Assembly: GCF_023204835.1 (NCBI RefSeq)
Contig: NZ_CP096270.1
Coordinates: 1-64,000 of the forward strand
From: Salinarchaeum laminariae
GTDB lineage: Archaea; Halobacteriota; Halobacteria; Halobacteriales; Salinarchaeaceae
Direction: 5' to 3'
Length of the DNA: 64,000 nucleotides
Of this stretch, positions 25,042-33,289 are shown piece by piece. A program made the position numbers and the translations under genes. The notes beneath the pieces were generated by a model. That model made no database searches, was not told the DNA's origin, and was given only the letters and a program-made list of their open reading frames with translations. How positions within the stretch are numbered: position 1 is the first letter of the stretch; each line of letters opens with the position of its first letter.

Positions 25042-25698
25042 TTAGGAATCGCCGTCGAGTAGCTCGCCGAGAATCCGCTTCAGATCGGCGGCGTCCGTCG
25101 CGACGTAGTCCGCCTCTGCCAGCTCGACGTCCTCGCCGAGCGCGAATCGGATCACCGTCGCGCCAGCCGCGGACGCCGCCCGGACGCCGTTCGTCGAGTC
25201 TTCGATCACGACGCACTCGCTGGGATCGAGGCCCAGCTGCGCCGCTGCGTGCTCGTAGACGTCCGGCGCCGGTTTTCCCTCTCCGGGGGCGTCGAACGCG
25301 CTCAGTTGGACGTCCAGCGGGTCGAGATCGAACCGGTCGACGACCGCCTGGATCCAGTCGCCGCGGGCCGAGGAGACGATTCCGACGGGGAGCCCGCGTT
25401 CGCGCACGAATTCGAACAGCTCGTGGACGGCGGTGTCGGCGTCGGCCTCCTCGCCGTAGAGGTCGATCGCGCGCTCTTCGAGGAGCTCCTCGTAGTAGGC
25501 CATGTCGCGGTCGAGACCGTAGTTCGCCTCGAGGTCGGCGATCGACTCGGGATAGCTCCGGCCGCGAACGTCGTCACGGGATGGCTCGCCGTCGATGGCG
25601 TCGCTGAACACCGCGGACTCCCAGAGCTCGTGCCAGTGGGACTCCGTGTCGACCAGAACGCCGTCCATGTCGAAGAGGACGGCACGAAACTCGCTCAC
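25042..25698 (-). CDS. HAD family phosphatase (beta-phosphoglucomutase-like)
   Basis: A 218-residue HAD-superfamily hydrolase. Motif I is FDMDGVLVDTES, motif II lies in VGIVSSARGDW, the motif III Lys is in GEGKPAPDVY, and motif IV is VIEDSTNGVRAA. A four-helix cap follows motif I. This set matches the subgroup of sugar-phosphate phosphatases and beta-phosphoglucomutases. GTG 25698 is preferred; a longer frame reaching 25878 runs into the inverted-repeat spacer and has no family similarity. It is convergent with the MATE gene. A sugar phosphate substrate is likely but not shown. Confidence 0.88.
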   Translation of the reverse strand: MSEFRAVLFDMDGVLVDTESHWHELWESAVFSDAIDGEPSRDDVRGRSYPESIADLEANYGLDRDMAYYEELLEERAIDLYGEEADADTAVHELFEFVRERGLPVGIVSSARGDWIQAVVDRFDLDPLDVQLSAFDAPGEGKPAPDVYEHAAAQLGLDPSECVVIEDSTNGVRAASAAGATVIRFALGEDVELAEADYVATDAADLKRILGELLDGDS

Positions 25699-25813
25699 AC
25701 CCCGCCTTTCCACCGCGGTCGCTTGACGCTGGCGATCCCACGGACCCGCGAGCAAACTGGGGACTGTAGCAGCCCGTGACCCAGACATTCTGGGAGGGAC
25801 TGGAAGGGGCCGA

Positions 25814-25901
25814 CCGCTGGCGGGATCTACCGAAGTAAGCACTGCAGTGAGGGAGCGTAGCGACCGAGCGAAGCGCACAGCGAGTTAGATCCCGCCAGCG
25901 G
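25814..25901. repeat. 16-bp perfect inverted repeat
   Basis: The arms CCGCTGGCGGGATCTA (25814-25829) and its exact complement (25886-25901) enclose 56 bases of purine-rich sequence. It lies in the spacer between the divergent HAD and nreA genes, 105 bp from the latter. Confidence 0.9.
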
Positions 25902-26005
25902 GAGGGGGCTTCCAAGCTGTTTGCGGTCGCCGTCGTGCAGTACCAAGCTGAAGCAGGCGTCCCTAGCGGGAGATTCAAACGAACGGACTCCCTACGAATT
26001 CCTAG

Positions 26006-27280
26006 ATGCGGCTCGACGAGTTCCTCGACGACTTCGACCGCGACCTCGACGCCGAGAAGCGGCGGCTCGCGGAGGAGAAGTCCTACGCCATCACGGACCA
26101 CCTCGATACCGTCGAGACCAGATTCAACGACGTGCTCTCCGACGACACGCTCGTCGGCTCGACGTCGCCGGAGATCTTCGTGGGCCGATCGGGCTATCCC
26201 AACATCTCGACGGGTGTTCTCTCCCCCGTCGGCGACGAGGAGCAGGCCGGCGAGTACGCGACGAGCGGCCAGTGGTACGACAACGGACTGGGCGTGAGCG
26301 AGGTTCTCCAGCGCCGAACTGGCATGCTCAACTCCCAGGGGCGCGCAAACGTCACGGACGCCGCCGTCGACGACGTCTGGGATGGTGTCGTCGGGGCGCA
26401 GCGTGAGGTCGCGATCGCCGATCGGCCGGTCGGCGTCGAGATCGGGCTCGACGACAGCCCGGAGATCGACCTCACGACCGACGCGGTCGCCACGCCGACC
26501 GGACCGAATGCGAACGCCGAGCGCGTCGATCTCACGGAGAACCCCTACGTCCCGCGGGCCGTGAAGAAGACCCTCGAGGACGACGACTGGCAGGCCCAGG
26601 GGGCGATGAACTACCTCTGGCAGCGCGGGTTCGACGTCTACGAGATCAACAGCATCCTCTCGGCAGGCGCGCTGGGTCAGTCGGCCAACCGACGGCTCGT
26701 CCCGACTCGATGGTCGATCACCGCGGTCGACGACACCGTCGGGCAGTTCATGCACGGGCAGATCCGGAACAGCACGAGCGTCGACGAAGTCGAAGTCTGG
26801 TACAACGAGTACGTCGGCAACCGCTACTGGGTCGTGCTCGCGCCGGGGCAGTGGGAGTACGAACTGGTCGAGATGAAAGGACCGGGCAGCGTCTGGAACC
26901 CCGACGAGGCCGAGTACTTCCTCGCCTCCGCCAGCGAAGGGTACGAGGGCCGGACCGGCTACGTCGACGAGACCGCCGGCGCCTACTACGCCGCTCGACT
27001 CGGCGTCCTCGAAGAGCTCGTCGAGCGCGACCGCCAGGCCAAGGTGCTGGTCCTCCGGGAGGTCACCGACGAGTACTGGGCACCCGTCGGCGTCTGGCAG
27101 GTCCGCGAGGCAGTTCGCAACGCCTTCGGTGACGGCGTCATGGACCGCCCGGCCACCGCGGAGACGTTCCACGACGCCGTGCAGGGGGTGTCCTCGGAGC
27201 TCCCCGTGCAGATGGAGCAGCTCCGTCGGAAATCCGAGATGGTCGCCGGCGTCCAGTCCCAACTATCGGCCTACGAGTGA
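26006..27280 (+). CDS. nreA: NreA-type DNA repair protein
   Basis: A 424-residue archaeal Nre family protein. Recognisable segments include PEIFVGRSGYPNISTGVLSP, GMLNSQGRANVTDAAVDDVWDGVVGAQREVAIADRPVGVEIGL, PYVPRAVKKTLEDDDWQAQGAMNYLWQRGFDVYEINSILSAG and SANRRLVPTRWSITAVDDTVG. The C terminus ends QSQLSAY, which fits the PCNA-binding pattern (Q-x-x-L-x-x-aromatic) known for this family. Haloferax NreA protects against mitomycin C and acts in DNA repair with PCNA. The start is ATG 26006. It is followed after 116 bp by the TRAM protein gene on the same strand. Confidence 0.93.
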   Translation: MRLDEFLDDFDRDLDAEKRRLAEEKSYAITDHLDTVETRFNDVLSDDTLVGSTSPEIFVGRSGYPNISTGVLSPVGDEEQAGEYATSGQWYDNGLGVSEVLQRRTGMLNSQGRANVTDAAVDDVWDGVVGAQREVAIADRPVGVEIGLDDSPEIDLTTDAVATPTGPNANAERVDLTENPYVPRAVKKTLEDDDWQAQGAMNYLWQRGFDVYEINSILSAGALGQSANRRLVPTRWSITAVDDTVGQFMHGQIRNSTSVDEVEVWYNEYVGNRYWVVLAPGQWEYELVEMKGPGSVWNPDEAEYFLASASEGYEGRTGYVDETAGAYYAARLGVLEELVERDRQAKVLVLREVTDEYWAPVGVWQVREAVRNAFGDGVMDRPATAETFHDAVQGVSSELPVQMEQLRRKSEMVAGVQSQLSAYE

Positions 27281-27396
27281 CCGGCCACCGACCGGGACAA
27301 GCGAAGACTGGCCCGTTTCGGTCGCAGAAGCTCACCGCCAGGATAGCGGATCGCGAACCCCAAACGAATACGGTCCTCCACCGAGCAACGAGTGGT

Positions 27397-27750
27397 ATGG
27401 AGCAGCTATATATCGCGGCAGGCGGGGCGGGGCTCCTCGTCCTCCTACTCTTCTTCCTGGTCGTGCTCCGTCGCCGTTCCAGCGACGTGGCGGCGTCGAA
27501 GCGCGCCCACGAGGAGGCGCAAGACCGAGAGCCACCCGTCGAGATCGGCGAGCAGTACGAGTTTGCGATCACGGAGTTCACTGACCACCACTCCGGCGAG
27601 CAGGTCGCCGTGGGGAAAGTCGAGGGGTTCGTGCTGTTCGCTGGCGACGTCCCGAGCGGTGCGGGCGAGGGCGACGTCGTTCGCGCACGCGTAGATTCGT
27701 TCAACCGCGGCCGGACCTCCGCCGACGCGACGGTCGTGAGCACGGCCTGA
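27397..27750 (+). CDS. Membrane-anchored TRAM domain protein
   Basis: A 117-residue protein. Residues 5-25 form one hydrophobic span (LYIAAGGAGLLVLLLFFLVV) followed by an Arg stop (RRRSS). Residues 48-115 form a TRAM domain: IGEQYEFAITEFTDHHSGEQVAVGKVEGFVLFAGDVPSGAGEGDVVRARVDSF. TRAM domains bind RNA; free-standing archaeal TRAM proteins act as RNA chaperones. The membrane anchor here would place the RNA-binding domain on the cytoplasmic face. The start is ATG 27397. It stands downstream of nreA, possibly on the same transcript. Confidence 0.85.
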   Translation: MEQLYIAAGGAGLLVLLLFFLVVLRRRSSDVAASKRAHEEAQDREPPVEIGEQYEFAITEFTDHHSGEQVAVGKVEGFVLFAGDVPSGAGEGDVVRARVDSFNRGRTSADATVVSTA

Positions 27751-27862
27751 CAGATCTGGCGGTTCTCGCCGACCGATGCCGGTGTCCAAGCGGCGGAGCT
27801 TTCGGCTGTTCGACTGTCGCCGGCTCCCGTGCGTTCAAGGTCACGGCCGGTGAGCATCGCGT

Positions 27863-28990
27863 ATGGTCGATCTCGATGCACGTGCAGACCGGCTCGACGA
27901 ATTTCTCGATACAGCAGGACTCGACGCGATCTGGTTCGCGCGGCCGAACGGATTCGCGTGGCTGACAGGGGGTTCGAACGTCGTCGATCGCGACGGCGAC
28001 GTGGGCGTCGCCGCTGCGGGGTACGACGGAACGTTTCGCGCAGTCACCGACTCGATCGAGGGCCAGCGCATCCGCGACGAGGAAGTTCCCGACGCGTTTG
28101 CCATCGAGGAGTTCACCTGGTACGACTCCGACCTCGCGACCGAACTCGCAGAGCGATCGCCGACGCCGGCAGCAGCCGACTTCGACGTACCAGGGTTCCA
28201 ATCGCTCGACGCTAGCGCGGTTCGACAGCCGCTGAACGAGGACGACGTCGAACGGTATCGCTCGCTCGCGCGGGACACCGCCGACGCCGTCGAAACAGTC
28301 TGCCGATCGCTCGATTCCGACGACGTAGAGGCCGACGTCGCGGTGGAGCTGACCGCGGCGCTGCGCCGTCGCGGGATCGAAGCCCCGGTCGCGCTCGTCG
28401 GGGGAAGCCGCCGGGCACAGCGCTATCGCCATTACACCGCCAGAGATGACGCGCTTGGGGAGTACGCACTCCTCTCGGTGACCGCCCAGCGCGAGGGGCT
28501 CTACGCGTCTTGCTCGCGAACCGTCGCTTTCGATCCGCCCGAGTGGCTCGCCGAGCGCACCCGAGACGCTGCTCGCGTCGAAGCCACCGCGCTCGCCGCG
28601 ACGCGAGCCGCGGCGAACGGCGACTATCCCGCCAACGACGCAGCCACAAACGGACCCGGAACTGCCGGTGACGTCTTCGGCGCGATCCAGGACGCCTACG
28701 CCGCCGTCGGGTACGAGGGCGAGTGGGAGCGCCACCACCAGGGCGGTGCCGCGGGCTTCGCTGGACGGGAGTGGATCGCGACCCCGGACGCCACCGATCC
28801 GGTCCACGCGCCGATGGCCTACAGCTGGAACCCGACCATCCAGGGCGCCAAGAGCGAGGACACACAGCTCGTGACCGCCGATCGCATCGAGCCCCTGACC
28901 GTCACCGGCGACTGGCCGACGATCACCGTCGAGTCCGTTGGGGTGCCTGGCGTGCCCCAGATCGAACTCGAACGGCACGCGCCGCTGTAG
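27863..28990 (+). CDS. M24 (aminopeptidase-like) family protein with degenerate metal site
   Basis: A 375-residue protein of the Xaa-Pro aminopeptidase/creatinase fold. The N-terminal creatinase-like domain starts RLDEFLDTAGLDAIWFARPNGFAWLTGG. The C-terminal pita-bread domain is recognisable, but in the segment that normally supplies two metal-binding Asp residues it reads LLSVTAQREGLYASCSRT (about 203-220), with neither Asp. A His (HHQGGAAGF) and an acidic residue (IQGAKSEDTQLV) near the other ligand sites remain. It is probably not a normal metallopeptidase; it may bind a ligand or act by another mechanism. The next gene is convergent. Confidence 0.82.
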   Translation: MVDLDARADRLDEFLDTAGLDAIWFARPNGFAWLTGGSNVVDRDGDVGVAAAGYDGTFRAVTDSIEGQRIRDEEVPDAFAIEEFTWYDSDLATELAERSPTPAAADFDVPGFQSLDASAVRQPLNEDDVERYRSLARDTADAVETVCRSLDSDDVEADVAVELTAALRRRGIEAPVALVGGSRRAQRYRHYTARDDALGEYALLSVTAQREGLYASCSRTVAFDPPEWLAERTRDAARVEATALAATRAAANGDYPANDAATNGPGTAGDVFGAIQDAYAAVGYEGEWERHHQGGAAGFAGREWIATPDATDPVHAPMAYSWNPTIQGAKSEDTQLVTADRIEPLTVTGDWPTITVESVGVPGVPQIELERHAPL

Positions 28991-28995
28991 TCCGT

Positions 28996-30063
28996 CTACA
29001 GATCCTCGCGGAACGCCAGACAGATCGGTTCCGTGATCGAGAGGGTGTCGCCCGTGGCCGAAAGCGAGCCGTCCGTGGCGTCGACGGCAAACGTGACGAT
29101 CTCGTCGGTGTGACGATTCTCGACGAACAGGTGGCTGCCGTCCGGGGTCAGCGCGACGTCGCGAGGCCACTCGCCGCGAACGGGCTCGTTCGCGATCCGC
29201 TCGACCGCGCGACCGTCGGCCCCGCCGAGGTCGAAGATGGTGATCGAATCGTGGCCGCGGTTCGAGCAGTAACACCAGTTTCCGGAGGGATGGACCGCAA
29301 TGTCGGCGGTGTAGCTCTCGGCTCGCTCCTCGTCCGGAAGATCACCGGGGAGCGCGTCGACGTACTCGAGGGGATCGAGCGCGCCGGAGGACCCCTCGCG
29401 TGCCAGCACCGTCAACGTCGAGTCCAGTTCGTTGAGCAGGTAGGCGGTTTCGCCGTTCGGGTGGAAGGCCAGGTGGCGCGGGCCGGCGCCGGCGTGAATC
29501 TCGACGGGGGGCTGGGCTGCTGGCTCGAGTAGACCGGCCTCGCGATCGAGCTCGTAACACCAGATCTCGTCGGTGCCGAGGTCGGGTGCGTAGACGAACC
29601 GATCGTCGGGCCCAGGGACGATCGAGTGGGGATGGGCATCGTCCTGGCGCTCGGTATTCGGGCCGGAGCCCTCGTGCTCGATCAATTGGGCTCGCTCGCC
29701 GAGGCTGCCGTCGGGCTCGATCGGAAACAGTGAGACCGAGCCGCCGGTGTAGTTCGCGGTGAAGGCGAACTCGCCGGCCCGATCGACGCTGACGTAACAC
29801 GGCTCCGCTCCGCCGGTCGGGTGGCGGTTCAGCTCGACGAGCCCGCCATCGTCTGCGATCGCGACCGTACGGATCTCACCACCGTCGTGATCGAGGACTG
29901 CGTAGGCGTGGTCACCATCTGGTGCCACGGCGAGAAACATCGGTGCCGGAACAGCCAGCGAGTCGGCCGTCTGGAGCGAGCCGTCGGTTCGCTGGATTCC
30001 AACGAGTCGACCGGAATGTTCGTCACCGAACGAGCAACAGAGAGCGTCGGGAATCGTCGACAT
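28996..30063 (-). CDS. Lactonase family protein (6-phosphogluconolactonase/YbhE type)
   Basis: A 355-residue seven-bladed beta-propeller of the YbhE-type lactonase family. Typical blade repeats are PMFLAVAPDGDHAYAV, PCYVSVDRAGEFAFTANYTGGSVSLFPI, DDAHPHSIVPGPDDRFVYAPDLGTDEI, GAGPRHLAFHPNGETAYLLNELDSTL and EWPRDVALTPDGSHLFVENRHTDEI. Members hydrolyse 6-phosphogluconolactone or related lactones. In a haloarchaeon using the modified Entner-Doudoroff route, gluconolactone from glucose dehydrogenase (encoded 2 kb away) is a plausible substrate; this is inference. The start is ATG 30063. It is convergent with the M24 gene, 5 bp away. Confidence 0.9.
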   Translation of the reverse strand: MSTIPDALCCSFGDEHSGRLVGIQRTDGSLQTADSLAVPAPMFLAVAPDGDHAYAVLDHDGGEIRTVAIADDGGLVELNRHPTGGAEPCYVSVDRAGEFAFTANYTGGSVSLFPIEPDGSLGERAQLIEHEGSGPNTERQDDAHPHSIVPGPDDRFVYAPDLGTDEIWCYELDREAGLLEPAAQPPVEIHAGAGPRHLAFHPNGETAYLLNELDSTLTVLAREGSSGALDPLEYVDALPGDLPDEERAESYTADIAVHPSGNWCYCSNRGHDSITIFDLGGADGRAVERIANEPVRGEWPRDVALTPDGSHLFVENRHTDEIVTFAVDATDGSLSATGDTLSITEPICLAFREDL

Positions 30064-30174
30064 ACCATCCAGTTCGACGAGCCGGACAATCAATGGAGGG
30101 GAACCGTGGACAGATTGGCCGTTCCACGCCGGTAGGCAGAGCCACCGGACGTGGACGGGGATCTATTCGGCGCC

Positions 30175-30183
30175 TAGCTAAAT
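30175..30183 (+). promoter_or_regulatory. TATA element of the second dodecin-like gene
   Basis: TAGCTAAAT lies about 29 bp upstream of ATG 30208, consistent with a leaderless transcript. Confidence 0.65.
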
Positions 30184-30207
30184 CCCGTCCCGACGTACGG
30201 TGACTGC

Positions 30208-30414
30208 ATGACCACAGTCAAGATCGTCAAAGTGCTCGGAACCTCCGAAGAGTCGTGGGATCACGCCGCAGAGGAGGCCGTCCGGACGGCCAGTCACACG
30301 ATCGAGGGCATCTCCGGCGTCGAGGTGGAAGACCGGACGGCGACGGTGGAGGACGGAGAGATCGTCGAGTTCAAAACGACGCTGGAGGTCGCATTCCCGG
30401 TGCAAGAACAGTAG
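30208..30414 (+). CDS. Dodecin-like protein
   Basis: A 68-residue protein of the dodecin fold: N-terminal strand TTVKIVKVLGTS, helix SWDHAAEEAVRTASHTI, GISGVEVEDRTATVEDGEIVEFKTTLEVAFPVQ. The fold and length match dodecin, but the position of the flavin-stacking Trp (NIHWAEV in the copy at 2329) is occupied by GISGVEV, so flavin binding is doubtful. It may be one of the dodecin family members that carries other ligands or none. It is monocistronic, with its own TATA element. Confidence 0.88.
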   Translation: MTTVKIVKVLGTSEESWDHAAEEAVRTASHTIEGISGVEVEDRTATVEDGEIVEFKTTLEVAFPVQEQ

Positions 30415-30539
30415 TAGCGAGGACGATCGAACGACGGAGTGGAATGGAGGGTCGAACGCGAGAGTGAATCTGACAATCGAACGCAAGGAGAAATGGACGA
30501 CGATCGAACGGACCAGACGCACCGACGCTGCCGCAGGAA

Positions 30540-31130
30540 TCAGTCGCTGATGAACTTGTTGTCCCGCCAGTTGACGCCACTCTGTGCGGCGTCCTCGTCG
30601 GCAGGCCCTTCGACGACTTCGATGCTCGAGGGGCGCTCGTCGCCCTCGACGATGCGCCAGGAGTCGAGTTCGCCGTCGTCGCAGGTGATCGCGGTCAGCG
30701 TGCCTTTCTCGGAGATGAGTGCGATCTCGCGGAGCACCTGGAACATCTCGTACTGGAGCTGCGTGTTCTGGAGCACGGTCTCGCGGTCGCCCTTGAACGC
30801 GGCGTACTCGACGAGCTCGGACTCGATTTCTTCTTCTTCCTCGTCGCCCCAGCTGGGGCCGCCCTGGCGTCGGCGGACCTCTTCGGGGTCCTCCTCGTAG
30901 ACGCGGTTCTCGACGACGCTGGCTTTGAGCTGTGCCGTCGGCGTGTACTTGCTGATCGAGGTGTCCTCCGCCGTGGCGCTGAGAATGAGCGTGTTGTTCC
31001 GTCGGGTGACGTCGACGTCGGCGACACCCTCCGGGAACTCGCCGTCGTCCATGAGTTCGTGGACGTCCTCGAGAGGCAGTTCAAGGGTGGAGTGGAGCCG
31101 GTAGACGCTCGCTGTGTTTTCCGATGACAT
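30540..31130 (-). CDS. Conserved haloarchaeal protein, unknown function
   Basis: A 196-residue acidic protein. The start is ATG 31130 (MSSENTASVYRLHSTLELPLEDVHEL), 24 codons inside the longer open frame. It contains VTRRNNTLILSATAEDTSISKYTPTAQLKASVVENRVYEE, a stretch rich in Glu, then EYAAFKGDRETVLQNTQLQYEMFQVLREIALISEKGTLTAI. I recognise it as a strongly conserved haloarchaeal family without known function. It has no membrane span or cysteine cluster. The promoter lies at 31185. Confidence 0.82.
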   Translation of the reverse strand: MSSENTASVYRLHSTLELPLEDVHELMDDGEFPEGVADVDVTRRNNTLILSATAEDTSISKYTPTAQLKASVVENRVYEEDPEEVRRRQGGPSWGDEEEEEIESELVEYAAFKGDRETVLQNTQLQYEMFQVLREIALISEKGTLTAITCDDGELDSWRIVEGDERPSSIEVVEGPADEDAAQSGVNWRDNKFISD

Positions 31131-31184
31131 GATTGGGGTGAGAGCTGCGGCAGGTAAGCGGTCGATCGATACTAGGGCTCGGGA

Positions 31185-31192
31185 ACTTATAG
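31185..31192 (-). promoter_or_regulatory. TATA element upstream of the gene at 30540-31130
   Basis: The minus strand reads CTATAAGT about 58 bp before the ATG, which predicts a 5' leader of about 30 bases rather than a leaderless mRNA. Confidence 0.55.
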
Positions 31193-31402
31193 TGGCTACC
31201 ATTCGTTACGGCAGAAAACCTGTTGGGAAAAGATAGCAGAGGCAAGCCAACGGCTCGCACGCTGGGGAGTAACGTCGGCCTGTGATCCACCTGGCGACGC
31301 GTAATCGTGGAAAACGATCGGCGAGCCGTGACACATCTGGACCGGCGATCAGACAGCCGGGATTTCGACCGACCGCACTCCGGACGACCTCGTACGCTCG
31401 GG

Positions 31403-32032
31403 TTACTCGCCGGCGACGGAGATGACCTGCAACAGCGAGTAGACCGGAACGCCCTCGATTTCGTCGACGCCGCTCTTGTCGACGAGCACCATGCAGGCGA
31501 CGGGCTCGCCGCCCTCGTTGCGGATCGCCTCGACCGTCTCGGTCATCGTCGTGCCGGAGGTGATCGTGTCGTCGACCACGTAGCACTCGCGGTCGCGGAT
31601 ACCGGCGAAATTTCGCGAGAAGGTGCCGCCGTGGTCCTCGATGTCCCCTTCCTCCCACTGGTGTTTGCGCGGGGCGTAGGCGCCGAGGTCGGTGTCGAGA
31701 ATGCGCGCGACGCTCGTCGCGAGCGGCACGCCGGCTTTCTCGATGCCGATCGTGAGGTCGACGTCTTCGGACTCGCTTGCGAGCATGTCCGCCATCGCCG
31801 CGCCGAGGTGGTTCAATCGCGTGCTGTCCCGGCCGAAGGCGCTCCAGTCGACGTGGATGTCGCTGGCGCTCGAGGAGACGACGTCCGCGGCGCTCGCGTT
31901 CGTGCCGCCGCGCTCGACCAGCCAGCTCGCCGTCTCGCGAGAGACGTTCAGTTCGTCCGCGATCTCGCCCTTGGAGAGCCCCTGCTCGGCGAGCTCCGAG
32001 GCGCTGTCGATGAGGTCGTCGACGTTCTTCAT
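31403..32032 (-). CDS. gfcR: Transcriptional regulator GfcR (PRTase-fold)
   Basis: A 209-residue fusion of an N-terminal helix-turn-helix (LAEQGLSKGEIADELNVSRETASWLVERG, about 14-43) to an orotate phosphoribosyltransferase-type domain with the PRPP loop VVDDTITSGTTMTE. In Haloferax and Halobacterium, GfcR controls genes for glucose and fructose breakdown rather than making pyrimidines. The start at ATG 32032 overlaps the TGA of gdh by the 4-base ATGA, so it is translated with glucose dehydrogenase. The ligand is proposed to be a sugar metabolite. This is the same gene order as in Haloferax. Confidence 0.93.
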   Translation of the reverse strand: MKNVDDLIDSASELAEQGLSKGEIADELNVSRETASWLVERGGTNASAADVVSSSASDIHVDWSAFGRDSTRLNHLGAAMADMLASESEDVDLTIGIEKAGVPLATSVARILDTDLGAYAPRKHQWEEGDIEDHGGTFSRNFAGIRDRECYVVDDTITSGTTMTETVEAIRNEGGEPVACMVLVDKSGVDEIEGVPVYSLLQVISVAGE

Positions 32033-33102
32033 CTCGTCGAGAGTTCGACGGCCGTTTTTATAGTCGTGTTGCTGTCGTCGAACGCTGCGTCGAGCTCGTC
32101 CGTACCGTAGACGCCGGTGATCACGTCGTCGATCAGCCAGTCCGGCAGCGCCTGTAGATCCTCGATTGCACCCTCGAAATGCCGGACGTGGGAGTTGACG
32201 GAGCCGATCAGCGCCTTGTTGTGGAGCACGAGCTCCTCGTGGAGTGCGCCGCCGTCGATCTCGAACTCCCAGCTCCCCGGGATGCCCAGCAACGCACCGA
32301 CGCCGTTGGGCGCGAGCGCCTCGATCGTCTGGAACGCGTGTGGAGCGTACCCCGTCGCTTCGTAGACGAGATCCATCGACTCGACGGTGTCGGGCAGTTC
32401 GTCGACGGCCGTCTCGCGAGAATCGACGTAGGTCGCGCCGATTGCCTCGATGATGTCGACCGTGGGATCGGGACGGTCCCGGCGACCCAGACAGTAGCTC
32501 CGGTCGATGCCCTCGGTGTGCTCGAACATCCCCAGCGTCAGTAGGCCCAGACAGCCGTTGCCCAGCACCATCGCGCTCTCGGGGTTCCACTCGAAGGACG
32601 AGCGCGAGGCGTAGGACAGCTCCAGGGCCTTCTCCGTGATCGACAACGGCTCGACGAGGAAGCCGATGTCGGTCAGTTCGGGCGGCAACGGGACGAGATA
32701 CTCGCCGGGGCTGGTGAAATACTCCGCCATGAAGCCGTGCGCGCCCACGATCCCCCGTTCCTGGTACTGCCCCGACGGCGTCATGTCGGGCTCCCCGCGC
32801 GCGAAGAATTCGTTGTCTTCCTGGCCCTCAGGCGCCCGTCGAACCGTCGGCACGACGACGTCGCCCGCCTCGAACCTGGTGCCATTCGGATCCTCGACGA
32901 CGCCGACGGCCTCGTGTCCGAGCACGAGGTGATCTTCACCCTCCGGGAACCCGCCGTGACCACCGCCGAGCACCTCGTGATCGGTGCCGTCGACGCCGAC
33001 CCGGAGCGTCCGAACGAGCGCTTCGCCCGCGGCAGGCTCCGGACGAGGTTTCTCCATCAGCGTCGGCGTCTGCTCCCCCTCACGAACTGCGACGACCTTC
33101 AT
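32029..33102 (-). CDS. gdh: Glucose 1-dehydrogenase (zinc-dependent)
   Basis: A 357-residue medium-chain dehydrogenase that oxidises glucose to gluconolactone, the first step of the semiphosphorylative Entner-Doudoroff pathway. Zinc-site residues Asp38 (VGVDGTDHEVL) and His63/Glu64 (LGHEAVG) match the halophilic enzyme, and a further Glu lies near 151 (FLVEPLS). The nucleotide-binding loop is VLGNGCLGLL. ATG 33102 (MKVVAVREGE) is chosen over ATG 33117 by family length. It forms a two-gene operon with gfcR. The likely promoter lies in the AT-richer sequence about 33120-33160. Confidence 0.95.
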   Translation of the reverse strand: MKVVAVREGEQTPTLMEKPRPEPAAGEALVRTLRVGVDGTDHEVLGGGHGGFPEGEDHLVLGHEAVGVVEDPNGTRFEAGDVVVPTVRRAPEGQEDNEFFARGEPDMTPSGQYQERGIVGAHGFMAEYFTSPGEYLVPLPPELTDIGFLVEPLSITEKALELSYASRSSFEWNPESAMVLGNGCLGLLTLGMFEHTEGIDRSYCLGRRDRPDPTVDIIEAIGATYVDSRETAVDELPDTVESMDLVYEATGYAPHAFQTIEALAPNGVGALLGIPGSWEFEIDGGALHEELVLHNKALIGSVNSHVRHFEGAIEDLQALPDWLIDDVITGVYGTDELDAAFDDSNTTIKTAVELSTR

Positions 33103-33289
33103 GCGACACCGATGCACATGCCAGAGGGTAAACGTTTGTATTCAGATCGTAGTAAATCGGCGATCGGCACGCAATCACAGATATGGAACGGTAGTATGCA
33201 CACGGAACGAGGTTGAACAGACGGCACGGGATCGCAACAAGAGACAGGAGGACGAACCAGCGACAAGAGATTCCCCCACAGCGGGTCGA

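Noticed and set aside
31403-32032. Orotate phosphoribosyltransferase (pyrE)
   Set aside because: The N-terminal helix-turn-helix and the overlap with glucose dehydrogenase identify it as GfcR instead.
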